Below, in pieces: positions 1 to 7,186 of a DNA stretch of 64,000 nucleotides (position 1 is the first letter of the stretch; every line of letters starts with the position of its first letter). The stretch is taken from contig NZ_SDEA01000009.1 of assembly GCF_004522155.1 (NCBI RefSeq), positions 1 to 64,000 on the forward strand, written 5' to 3'. Under the pieces are notes generated by a model. It did not search any database and was not told where the DNA came from. It saw only the letters and a list, made by a program, of their open reading frames with translations. The DNA is from Paracoccus luteus. GTDB lineage: Bacteria > Pseudomonadota > Alphaproteobacteria > Rhodobacterales > Rhodobacteraceae. A program made the position numbers and the translations under genes.

Positions 1-272
1 CGGGCGACGCTTCGGTTTATCCTTCTCATCGACGTTTGGCAGCTTCATCCGCGCGGTCATCGCGGCGGCGGCGATCTCGCTGGTCTCCAGCGCCAGATGC
101 AGCTGCTCGGCCGTCTCCGACGAGGCCCGAAGCGGTGCGCCCGGTGCCCGGCAAGCTGGTGCCGGAGCTTCTCGATCAGGACCGCCTGAGCCTTCACCTC
201 GGCCAGGAGCCGAGCCGTGAAGCTGCGCAGCTCCTCGGGGTCTTCCGGCAGGATGGCGGGCTCGTCGAGCAT
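1..272 (-). pseudogene. tnpC: IS66-family transposase TnpC, N-terminal part, frameshifted and running off the left edge
   Basis: Reading the minus strand from 272, the first ~46 codons encode the helical N-terminus of an IS66 TnpC (a conserved stretch ending A-H-R-F-G). After this point the reading frame goes out of register: removing the effect of one missing C/G in the run near 125-128 restores the expected continuation (A-S-S-E-T-A-E-Q-L-H-L-A-L-E), which then stays open to position 1 and ends in the usual basic K-P-K-R-R-P stretch. IS66 transposases are ~500 aa DDE enzymes, so most of the gene lies outside the window. The single-base indel makes this copy inactive unless frameshifting occurs, for which I see no slippery signal. 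It lies just downstream of a tnpB remnant in normal IS66 order. Confidence 0.75.
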
Positions 273-331
273 GAGACGAGCTTATCGGACTGGATTCCGG
301 CTGGGAATCCTCAACGATCAGGACCAGTCCC

Positions 332-625
332 TTATCCGGCCGCCAAGGGCTGCCAGGTCCGCTCCGGGGTCCGCCAGTCGATCCCTTCCAGCAGCATCGC
401 CAGTTGCGCGGCCGTCAGGGCGATCTTGCCCTCGGTGGTGGAAGGCCAGACGAACCGGCCCCGCTCCAGCCGCTTCATGAACATGCAGGCGCCCTGGCCA
501 TCCCACCAGATCACCTTGACCAGATCGCCGCGCCGGCCCCGGAAGACAAACAGATGCCCACCGAACGGATCCTGCTTCAGCACCGCCTCGGCCTGCGCGG
601 CCAAGGCCGCAAAGCCCTTGCGCAT
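332..625 (-). pseudogene. tnpB: IS66 Orf2 (TnpB) family protein, 5'-damaged
   Basis: The 97-residue frame starting M-R-K-G-F-A-A-L-A carries the diagnostic IS66 TnpB core: [12 protein letters not shown], then [19 protein letters not shown] and a C-terminal L-L-E-G-I-D-W. Intact family members are ~115 aa and begin about 18 residues earlier. Here the upstream DNA (626-700) does not supply that segment in one frame; G-V-T-D directly precedes the Met in frame, but further upstream the family-like residues fall in other frames, consistent with a small insertion around 640-650. TnpB is a helper protein of IS66 transposition whose exact role is not settled. I see no tnpA upstream, so the element is incomplete on this side as well. 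Confidence 0.75.
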
Positions 626-784
626 GTCCGTGACCCCGGCCTCCTGGCCGCGACCGTCCAGAACCTGAGAAAACTCGCGAAGTTGGTGCCGATGGCGCCA
701 AGCGTCGCATGAAACGGCAACCCCTGCCGTTTTTAGCGCCTACCACGTCCGAATAAACACCGACTTCTTCAACACAATCAGCCC

Positions 785-1690
785 TCAGCGGCCAGTCGCC
801 TGCTTCAACGGAGGCGCCATCACCCTCTTACCGGTCTGGATCAGCACCACGCCGCCAAGGATCAGAGCCAAGGCCAGGATCTCCAAGGAAGTGATCCTCT
901 CACCCACGGCTGCACCAATGATCACCGCCACCACTGGGGCGATATAGGTCGCGCCGGAAGCTCGCACGGGGCCGAGCTTCTCGATGATGAAATAGTAGAT
1001 CAGGAACGCCCCGCCCGTGCCCAGCATCCCGAGGCCGACGACCGCGCCCAGAAACGCCCGGTGATCCGTGGCGATGGCACTGATCCCCGTGAAGTCCGTC
1101 AGGACCAGCAGCGTCAGAGTGGCAAGGCCCGTCTGCCATGTCGCCAGCGCCAGCGGCGGCAGCTTCAGCGGCGACAGGAACAAGCGGGCATAGACGAACG
1201 AGACGCCGACGCTGAGCGTGCCGGCGAGCATCCACAGCACTCCGGCCAGCGGCACCCCGCCTGCCCCCTCCCAAGGACGTGCGCTCAGCGCAATTCCCAC
1301 GAAGCCGAGCGCGACCCCGGCGGCCATTCGGGCGGTCGGCTGGTCCTCGCGCAGGAACAGCCAGGCGCAGATGAAGGTAAAGATGGGGATCGAACCACTG
1401 AGCAGCCCCGCCACGCTGGTCGGCAGCAGGGCCGTGCCGGCGACGAAGCCATAGTAGTAGAAGGTCGTCGCCAGCACCGACATGATCGCGAAATGCGGCA
1501 CATGGCGCAACTGGCCTCGGGTGATGACGCCCGTTCGCCACGCCATCACGGCCAACGGCAGGAAGCCGAACAGCACCCGCAGGAACACCGTCTGCGTGGG
1601 CGAGATCAGGGCGGTGGCCCATTTCATGAAGATGAAGTTCGACCCCCAGATGAGGCCGAGGGCAGCAAGCGCGGCATAAGCACGTGGCAT
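785..1690 (-). CDS. EamA-family (drug/metabolite transporter superfamily) permease
   Basis: A 301-residue, ten-helix inner membrane protein. The N-terminus (A-A-L-G-L-I-W-G-S-N-F) is the typical first helix of EamA/RhaT proteins, and the sequence divides into two five-helix halves of ~140 residues, as expected from the internal duplication in this family. The second half opens with G-V-L-W-M-L-A-G-T and ends with G-G-V-V-L-I-Q-T-G followed by a short basic cytoplasmic tail. Members export amino acids, drugs or other metabolites, but the substrate cannot be read from sequence. The gene is followed in the same direction by nothing obvious; upstream, the SDR gene ends 69 bp away in the same orientation, so the two could be co-transcribed. 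It lies in the accessory segment next to IS remnants. Confidence 0.85.
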   Translation of the reverse strand: MPRAYAALAALGLIWGSNFIFMKWATALISPTQTVFLRVLFGFLPLAVMAWRTGVITRGQLRHVPHFAIMSVLATTFYYYGFVAGTALLPTSVAGLLSGSIPIFTFICAWLFLREDQPTARMAAGVALGFVGIALSARPWEGAGGVPLAGVLWMLAGTLSVGVSFVYARLFLSPLKLPPLALATWQTGLATLTLLVLTDFTGISAIATDHRAFLGAVVGLGMLGTGGAFLIYYFIIEKLGPVRASGATYIAPVVAVIIGAAVGERITSLEILALALILGGVVLIQTGKRVMAPPLKQATGR

Positions 1691-1759
1691 GACGTGTCTT
1701 TCAGGAAAGCGCAGGCACCCTTCCGGTCGGAAAGGTGCCGGCGGCAGGATTGGGGGGGC

Positions 1760-2464
1760 TCAGACGCTGCGGATCAGCCCGCCATCCACGCGGATGCTCT
1801 GCCCCGTGATGTAGCCCGCCCCCTCCGACAGCAGGAAGGCGACGGTGGCCGCGATTTCCGCGGCCTGGCCATAGCGGCCCATGGGCACACTGTCGCGGCG
1901 TTCGTCCGTGGCTGGCAGGCTGTCGATCCAGCCCGGCAGGACGTTGTTGATGCGGATGCCCTGACCGGCATATTCGTCCGCGACGATCTTGACGAAGGTG
2001 CCAAGGCTGGCCCGGAACCCCGCCGAGGTCGGAAACATCGACGAGGGTTGCGTGACCCAGGCCGTCGAGATGTTGACGATCGCGCCGCCGCCCTGCGCCT
2101 GCATGATCGGGACCACCAGCCGGATCGGGCGCACGGCAGAGAGGAAATAGACCTCCATCCCCTTGTGCCAGTCCTCGTCGGTGATCTCCAGGATCGGCGC
2201 GCGAGGGCCGTGTCCGGCCGAGTTCACCAGGGCGTCGATGCGGCCCCAGCGTTCCATCGCCAGATCGACCAGCCGTTGCACGTCATCCGCCACGAGGTTC
2301 GAGCCGGTGACACCCACGCCGCCGAGTTCAGCGGCCAGTGCCTCGCCCTTGCCCGATGAGGACAGGATCGCGACGCGATAGCCGTCCTGCGCCAGCCTGC
2401 GGGCAGCGGCGGCCCCCATGCCGGACCCGCCGGCCGTGATGACTGCAACCTTTTCTTCAGACAT
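1760..2464 (-). CDS. SDR-family oxidoreductase with a non-standard active site
   Basis: A 234-aa Rossmann-fold protein of classical short-chain dehydrogenase length. The cofactor loop reads T-A-G-G-S-G-M-G (residues 10-17), the N-S-A-G motif is at 81-84, the catalytic-type Ser is at 133 (I-V-N-I-S), and the C-terminus has the usual N-N-V-L-P-G and G-Q-S-I-R-V-D-G-G motifs. The Y-x-x-x-K pair, however, is absent: the corresponding segment (144-153) reads F-P-T-S-A-G-F-R-A-S. Substrate binding is therefore likely retained but classical Tyr/Lys catalysis is doubtful. The gene is divergent from a LysR regulator with ~100 bp between them, which suggests that this regulator controls it. Substrate unknown. 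Confidence 0.85.
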   Translation of the reverse strand: MSEEKVAVITAGGSGMGAAAARRLAQDGYRVAILSSSGKGEALAAELGGVGVTGSNLVADDVQRLVDLAMERWGRIDALVNSAGHGPRAPILEITDEDWHKGMEVYFLSAVRPIRLVVPIMQAQGGGAIVNISTAWVTQPSSMFPTSAGFRASLGTFVKIVADEYAGQGIRINNVLPGWIDSLPATDERRDSVPMGRYGQAAEIAATVAFLLSEGAGYITGQSIRVDGGLIRSV

Positions 2465-2566
2465 GCCTGCCTCCAGATCGTGATTTGCCGGCAGTATGAC
2501 AGATCAGTCCGCGCCTTTCGCGCCAGAAGGAAGCCTGTCAGGATGCAGGAAAACTGCAGGCTGCCC

Positions 2567-3442
2567 ATGTCCCTATCCCGTCGCGCCCTGCCTCCGCTGA
2601 ACGCTCTTCGCGCCTTCGAGGTCGCGGGGCGCAGGCTGAACTTCCGTGCCGCCGCCGACGAGCTGGGCGTGACGCAGGGCGCAGTGGCCCAGCAGGTGCG
2701 CGCGCTGGAAGCCCATCTGGGCCTTGCCCTGTTCCAGCGACTGCCGCGCGGTCTGGCGCTGACCCTGCCGGGTGCCTCCTATCTGGCCGACGTGACCCGC
2801 GCGCTCGATACCTTGGGCGAGGCGACGGCGCGGCTTCTTGCCCGCCCGGATGCGGTCACGATCAGCGTCACACCCACCTTTGCCGCCAAGGTCCTGATCC
2901 CGCGCCTGGCCGACTTCAACGCAGCCTTGCCCGGGGTGGAGTTGCGCATCGTGGCGACCGAGGCCCTGTCCGACTTCGACCGCGATCAGGTGGACATCGT
3001 CGTGCGCCTGACCCGCCCTCCCTTTCCGGCGACGCAGGAGGCGCTTCTGCTGTTCCGACAGGATCTGGTGGCGGTCGCCAGTCCCCATCTGATCGGTCAG
3101 ATGACGCTGCCGCTTGCAGCCAAGCAACTGCTGGACCTGCCGCTGCTCCATGATGCCCACGCGCATTGGCCGACTTTTCTGCGCACATCCGGCAAGCTGC
3201 CCGGGGCGATTTTCAACCAGACCGCCCTGGCCTTGGATGCGGCTCTGGCGGGCCAGGGCGTGGCAATCGCCGCCCGCGCCTTCGTGCAAGCCGATCTTGC
3301 TGCGGGCAGGCTGGTGCAGGTGGCAGAAAGCGCCCTGACAACAGGGCCGGACTACTACCTCGTGCGGAGGCTGTCCCAGTTTCCCGTGGCGGCGGTGGAT
3401 TCGGTGTGGGCCTGGTCCGCCACGCAACTCATATCTCGATAA
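2567..3442 (+). CDS. LysR-family transcriptional regulator, GcvA-like
   Basis: From the ATG at 2567 the product is 291 aa. It begins with P-P-L-N-A-L-R-A-F-E-V-A-G-R, the standard start of GcvA-type LysR proteins, followed by the winged helix-turn-helix (A-A-D-E-L-G-V-T-Q-G-A-V-A-Q-Q-V) and a linker helix, then a periplasmic-binding-protein-like effector domain. ATGs at 2480 and 2543 are also in frame, but the added residues do not look like LysR sequence, so 2567 is preferred. It is divergent from the SDR gene (start 2464), the usual layout of a LysR regulator and its target. The effector is unknown. The gene ends convergent with the metallophosphoesterase. Confidence 0.88.
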   Translation: MSLSRRALPPLNALRAFEVAGRRLNFRAAADELGVTQGAVAQQVRALEAHLGLALFQRLPRGLALTLPGASYLADVTRALDTLGEATARLLARPDAVTISVTPTFAAKVLIPRLADFNAALPGVELRIVATEALSDFDRDQVDIVVRLTRPPFPATQEALLLFRQDLVAVASPHLIGQMTLPLAAKQLLDLPLLHDAHAHWPTFLRTSGKLPGAIFNQTALALDAALAGQGVAIAARAFVQADLAAGRLVQVAESALTTGPDYYLVRRLSQFPVAAVDSVWAWSATQLISR

Positions 3443-3580
3443 GGGGACCGGCAGCTTTAGTCCGCATACCGGCCGCTTGGTGCTGCCGTATCGCTAACTT
3501 CTCAGGATCTTGCCTCTGACGACAGTCAGCCTCCGGCAGACCCAGGGTGGTTCAGGTGGCCCTGTCCAGGCGGACGCAGG

Positions 3581-4090
3581 TCAGACAGGCAAGGGGTGGA
3601 TCATGGCGCGGGGGCGGCCGGCCTCTTCCCAAAGGAAAGCCAGCGTAATCGGCAGGCGGAAGCGGCGGGGTCCGGCTGCGCCGGGGTTCAGCCAGAGGGT
3701 GCTGCTGGTTTCCTCGATGCCGGGCTTGTGGGAATGGCCCGAGATCACGACGTCCCACCCCTCGGCTCCTGGATCAACCTGCAAATCCTTTCGGTCATGG
3801 ATCATGTGGATTCGCAGGCCGCCGATCATGAGGCTCACCGTTTCGGGCAGGACCTCGGCCCAGGGGCCGTGGTCGATGTTGCCGCGGATTGCAGTCACCG
3901 GGGCGATGCGCGCTAGGACGGCAAGATGGTTGGGATCGCCGATATCGCCCGCGTGCAGGATGTGGCCCACGCCTTCGAGAGCCTCCAGCGCCTCGGGGCG
4001 GAGCAGGCCGTGAGTATCGGAGATGACGCCAATGCGCTCTTCAGGAGATGGGTGGATGAGTGATTGCACAAGGCAGCTCCTGTAGGTCAT
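3581..4090 (-). CDS. Metallophosphoesterase, YfcE/MJ0936-type phosphodiesterase
   Basis: From the ATG at 4090 the product is 169 aa, the usual size of YfcE-type enzymes. Metal-binding motifs are in order: I-S-D-T-H-G, H-A-G-D-I-G, R-G-N-I-D (the N-C/N-x-D variant), then S-G-H-S-H-K-P, and N-P-G-A-A-G. These coordinate a dinuclear metal centre that hydrolyses phosphodiesters or phosphomonoesters; the natural substrate is unknown. The frame is open upstream to 4198, but those codons (T-S-N-G-L-P...) are encoded by the end of the neighbouring IS256 remnant and are not family sequence, so the later start is chosen. The IS end lies about 60 bp upstream and may have replaced the native promoter. 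Confidence 0.82.
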   Translation of the reverse strand: MTYRSCLVQSLIHPSPEERIGVISDTHGLLRPEALEALEGVGHILHAGDIGDPNHLAVLARIAPVTAIRGNIDHGPWAEVLPETVSLMIGGLRIHMIHDRKDLQVDPGAEGWDVVISGHSHKPGIEETSSTLWLNPGAAGPRRFRLPITLAFLWEEAGRPRAMIHPLPV

Positions 4091-4146
4091 GGCACGCAGG
4101 TCACGCGTTACCCGGCAACGTGACGACGATGGTGCCGCGACGGGCC

Positions 4147-4981
4147 GGGTCACGTCCGTCAAGCTGGTGTAAATTGCAGGAAGGCCGTTTGAGGTCATCG
4201 GTCAGGCGGCCTGTGTGGTGATGCTGAGAAGCGGGTCGGTCTGAGCGGTGTCGATCTGGCTGAAGGCTTCCACCATCATGTAGCGGTGCTGGCCCTGCCA
4301 GTCGTCGTTGTGCTCGAACAGGACGGCGCCGATCAGGCGGATGATGCTGTCCTCGTTCGGGAAGATCCCCACGACGTCGGCGCGGCGCTTCACCTCCTTG
4401 TTCAAGCGTTCCAGTGGGTTGGTCGAGTGCAACTTCGTTCTGTGCTGGGCCGGGAAAGCCATGTAGGCCAGCACGTCAGCCTCGCTCTCGTCCATCAGCG
4501 CCGCGAGCTTCGGCCAGCGGACACGGAGCTGGTCGGCGACGTGCCGCCAGATCTCGATGGCGGCTTTCTGGTCGGGCTGGGTGAAGGCCTGCCGGATGGC
4601 GGCCGCGACGACCGTGTGCTGGCCCTTCGGCACGTGAGCGAGGGCATTGCGCCGTCAGTGAACGCGGCAGCGCTGCCAAGTCGCGTCGAGCACCCGCGCG
4701 ATCGCTGCTTTGAGGCCGGTATGCGCGTCCGAGATCACCAGCTTCACGCCGTCGAGCCCGCGCCCTTTCAGGGTGCGCAGAAAGTCCGTCCAGAATGTCT
4801 CGGCTTCCGAGGGGCCGATCTTCAGGCCGATGATCTCGCGGCGCCCGTCCGTGTTCACCGCCACGGCGATTATGGCCGCGACAGAGATGATGCGCCCGCC
4901 CTGGCGGACCTTCAGATAGGTCGCGTCCAGCCACAGATAAGGCCATTCGCCCGCGAGCGGCCGGTCGAGAAATTCTGCCAT
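4147..4981 (-). mobile_element. IS256-family insertion sequence remnant
   Basis: The minus-strand transposase fragment (4202-4981) plus ~55 bp of downstream noncoding DNA make up the 3' part of an IS256-family element. The downstream edge is probably near 4147, where a G-G-G-T-C-A-C-G-T-C-C-G-like sequence, of the kind seen at ends of such elements, begins; this edge is an estimate. The 5' part (about 150 codons plus the other terminal repeat) is missing, and the break at ~4981 directly abuts an integrase gene that is itself truncated at its 5' side. No pair of terminal inverted repeats or target duplication can therefore be shown. Confidence 0.6.
4202..4981 (-). pseudogene. IS256-family transposase, 5'-truncated with an internal stop
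   Basis: The surviving frame starts within the catalytic core: W-L-D-A-T-Y (first Asp of the DDE triad), then the G-L-K-I-G-P-S-E-A-E-T-F-W block, V-I-S-D-A-H-T-G-L (second Asp), and W-Q-R-C-R-V-H. A TGA at 4655-4657 follows immediately, where intact transposases read about H-F-M-R-N-A-L. The same frame then resumes with R-N-A-L-A-H-V-P-K-G-Q and continues through the conserved S-T-N-P-L-E-R-L-N-K-E-V-K-R-R (with the catalytic Glu) to the end at 4202. Family members are ~400 aa, so ~140-150 N-terminal residues are missing. Truncation and nonsense codon both argue that it is dead. Confidence 0.88.
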
Positions 4982-5738
4982 TCACGACAAAGCTGCCGCA
5001 AAGATAGGATGGAAGCAGGCCAACATGCTTCGCACAGTGTTGAGCGAAGTATTTCGTTTTGCCAAGCCCAAAGGACTTATCTCGGAGAACTACGCCAAGG
5101 ACATCATTCCAAAACCTCGGCCCAAAGATGCACCTCGAGCGAACCGCCCTTGGAAAGTAGAGGAACTTGACACGGCGCTTAGGCTGGCTCCTCCTCACAT
5201 TCGAGCAGTTATCGCGTTGATCGCAAACACCGGTCTGGATCCTTCCGATGCACTGAGTCTGCGCCGAGACATGATCAAAGATGGAGTCATCTGGGCGAAC
5301 CGAGGGAAGACCGGGCAGGAAGTGAGCCTCCCGATCAGTGGCCGCCTGAAGTCTGCCATGAATGCTGCTCCGCGGCATAATGCCATCACGGTGCTTGCAA
5401 ACACCAGGGGCAGACCTTGGACTTACAATGGATTTTCTACCGTTTGGCATAAGTGGCGAAAAGATCAGGTCGAGGCTGGCGCCCTTCCAGCCGACCTTAC
5501 CCTCAAAGGGTTACGTCACATGGTGGGAACAATCCTTAGAGAAGCCGGAATGGACCTACGCCAGATCGCAGACTATCTGGGGCAGAAAGAGGAGGCCATG
5601 GCGGCTTGGTATTCTCGAGATGCTGACCTCTCCGAGCGCAACAGGGCCGCTGCCGAGTTGTTGGATGCAGAGATCGAACGGCGAACAAAACTTGTCAAAC
5701 CTAGCTTGGAAAGCGTCAAACCTTCCGGGAGGGACTAA
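4982..5738 (+). pseudogene. Tyrosine recombinase/phage integrase, 5'-truncated, next to tRNA-Phe
   Basis: An ATG at 5025 opens 237 codons, but the 14 codons upstream (4983-5024, ...K-I-G-W-K-Q-A-N) are in frame and look like the core-binding domain of the same protein, so the gene once extended further left and was cut at the IS256 junction. The catalytic domain has a candidate beta-hairpin Lys (K-T-G, ~95), K-G-L-R-H (161-165), L-G-Q (185-187) and the nucleophile region A-A-W-Y-S (Tyr ~196). Two tetrad positions differ from the textbook form: T-G-L-D at 69-72 where T-G-x-R is usual, and Lys for the first His. The C-terminus lies 40 bp from the tRNA 3' end, as expected for an island integrase. 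Its base composition is clearly lower in GC than the genes to the right. Confidence 0.75.
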
Positions 5739-5778
5739 CCCCAGAGCCATCTAACTAATTGTAACTCATAAGAAAATT

Positions 5779-5854
5779 TGGTGCCCGGAGACGGATTTGA
5801 ACCGCCGACACGCGGATTTTCAATCCGCTGCTCTACCAACTGAGCTATCCGGGC
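5779..5854 (-). tRNA. tRNA-Phe (anticodon GAA)
   Basis: On the minus strand the 76-nt sequence folds as a cloverleaf. Acceptor stem G-C-C-C-G-G-A (5854-5848) pairs with T-C-C-G-G-G-C (5789-5783). The D-loop contains A-G-T-T-G-G-T-A-G-A, the anticodon loop T-T-G-A-A-A-A carries GAA flanked by the expected T and A, and the T-arm has G-G-T-T-C-A-A-A-T-C-C. Discriminator A is followed by an encoded C-C-A (5781-5779). The 3' end faces the truncated integrase 40 bp away, which marks this gene as a likely integration target. Confidence 0.97.
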
Positions 5855-5889
5855 GCCGCCGTGGCGTTTCCGCCTGCGGGTGGGGCGTG

Positions 5890-5916
5890 ATTAGACAAGC
5901 GCGCCGGGACTGTCCA
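5890..5916 (-). promoter_or_regulatory. Possible promoter of tRNA-Phe
   Basis: Reading the minus strand between yacG and the tRNA there is T-G-G-A-C-A (5916-5911) and, 15 bp later, T-C-T-A-A-T (5895-5890), about 35 bp from the tRNA 5' end. Both hexamers are close to sigma-70 consensus but the spacer is short, and the tRNA may also be transcribed from upstream genes. Confidence 0.35.
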
Positions 5917-5957
5917 GACGAAAAACGCGGGTGCGCGCCGGTTCGCGCAAGGGCCGC

Positions 5958-6110
5958 TCAGCGTTCGTCCGTCGGGGTCTCGGGGGCGGGGTCGCCGGGG
6001 ATGGCATAGTCGCCGCGCAGCCAGCGGGCCAGGTCCACGTCGGCGCAACGGCGCGAGCAGAAGGGGCGGTATTTCGGGTCAGTGGGCTTGGCGCAGATCG
6101 GGCAGCTCAT
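5958..6110 (-). CDS. yacG: DNA gyrase inhibitor YacG (zinc-binding)
   Basis: A 50-residue ORF beginning M-S-C-P-I-C and containing F-C-S-R-R-C-A-D-V-D-L-A-R-W, i.e. the C-P-x-C...C-x3-C zinc site and the D-L-x-x-W signature of YacG. The family binds GyrB and inhibits DNA gyrase; members are typically 50-70 aa. Its ATG overlaps the stop codon of the RNase E/G gene by four bases (A-T-G-A at 6107-6110), so translation is probably coupled. The C-terminal tail is acidic and Pro-rich. Identification is firm from the Cys pattern and genome neighbourhood (maf, RNase E/G and yacG lie together in many alphaproteobacteria). Confidence 0.9.
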   Translation of the reverse strand: MSCPICAKPTDPKYRPFCSRRCADVDLARWLRGDYAIPGDPAPETPTDER

Positions 6111-7186
6111 CCGTCATCCTCCAGGCCCGGCGCGACATGCGCGACGGCGGCAAGGGGCGCGCGGTCGCGCTTGCGGTTCAGCTCGTAAAGGCCCATCGCG
6201 GTCCAGCCGACCAGCGTCGTCTCGGTCCCGTCGGCGCGGAACGCGGCGCGCAGCGCCTGGTCCAGCGTGCCGCGGTCGCGCTTGGGGACCGGGGCAAAGT
6301 CCACCACAACCTGCCCGCCCAGTCCGCGCAGCCGCAGCTGGCGGGGCAGGTCGCGGGCCAGGGTGATGTTGGCCTTCAGCGCCGCCGCGGCCGAGGTGTC
6401 GCGGCCGGTGTTCACGTCCACCGCGACCAGCGCGCGGGTCGGCTCGATCACGGCGAAACCGCCGCCGGGCAGCGCCAATTCGGGATCAAGCAGCGCCTCG
6501 ACCGCGTCGGTGACGCCGTGGGTGTCGAAGGCGCCGGGCGTCTCGTCGATGTCGTCGGGGGCGGGGTCGGCCCAGTCGATCCACGCCGACCGCCAGGGCA
6601 GTTCCGCATCGACCAGCAGTTCCGGCCGGCCCGCGCGGTCGCCCATCACCTGGATGGCCAGTTCGGCCAGCGAGATCAGCTCGTCCCGCACCAGATCGTC
6701 GGCGTCGTGTTCGGCGGCGGTGCGGATGACCAGCCCAAGGTCGTCGGGCGCGGTCGCGACCCCCAGCGCGTCGGTCCCGATCGCGATCAGCCGGGCGCGG
6801 CTGTCCTCGTCGCGGATGCGGCGCGAGACGTTGACGCCGGGCGCGCCGGGGGTGGCGATGCCAGTCTGGCCGCGGAACAGCACGCGCTGGGTCACCGGGA
6901 TGGCCTTGCCATCCTCGGCCACGCCACTGACCTGCACGATCAGGTTCTGGCCCTCGGACAGGCCGCGGGCCTCGCGCAGGAAGCCGCGCTCGCCCTCGGG
7001 CAGGCGCAGGAAGACGCCGCCCTGACCCTTGACCAGCCGGTCCACCACGGCGCGGCAGATCGCGCCGGGCGGCAGCGGGGTCAGCGCGGTCAGGTCCAGC
7101 ATCAGATCCACAAGCTGGCCGTCGACCATCAGGGCGGCGGCCTCGCGCCCCCACAGATGGCCCAGGATGACCTGTCGTCCCTTCAT
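6107..7186 (-). CDS. Ribonuclease E/G-family protein (short form)
   Basis: From the ATG at 7186 the protein is 359 aa, much shorter than RNase E or the ~490-aa RNase G. The DNase I-like catalytic core is present: V-A-V-D-V-N-T-G (D257, N259) and V-V-V-D-F (D296) match the metal-binding residues of RNase E. The zinc-link Cys pair, the small domain and any degradosome scaffold are absent, and the S1 region is reduced. Such compact RNase E/G homologues occur next to maf and yacG in Rhodobacterales; their RNA targets are not established. The gene overlaps the stop of maf by four bases (7183-7186) and is itself overlapped by yacG. Longer in-frame starts up to 7288 fall inside maf and are not used. 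Confidence 0.85.
   Translation of the reverse strand: MKGRQVILGHLWGREAAALMVDGQLVDLMLDLTALTPLPPGAICRAVVDRLVKGQGGVFLRLPEGERGFLREARGLSEGQNLIVQVSGVAEDGKAIPVTQRVLFRGQTGIATPGAPGVNVSRRIRDEDSRARLIAIGTDALGVATAPDDLGLVIRTAAEHDADDLVRDELISLAELAIQVMGDRAGRPELLVDAELPWRSAWIDWADPAPDDIDETPGAFDTHGVTDAVEALLDPELALPGGGFAVIEPTRALVAVDVNTGRDTSAAAALKANITLARDLPRQLRLRGLGGQVVVDFAPVPKRDRGTLDQALRAAFRADGTETTLVGWTAMGLYELNRKRDRAPLAAVAHVAPGLEDDG

Noticed and set aside
1..272. Programmed frameshift in the IS66 tnpC
   Set aside because: The shift occurs without a slippery heptamer or downstream structure that I can see; a simple deletion in a short C run explains it, and tnpB is damaged as well.
1..5778. Second copy of the tRNA-Phe 3' end marking the far island boundary
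   Set aside because: Reading through the segment I found no matching direct repeat; the other boundary is outside the window or lost.
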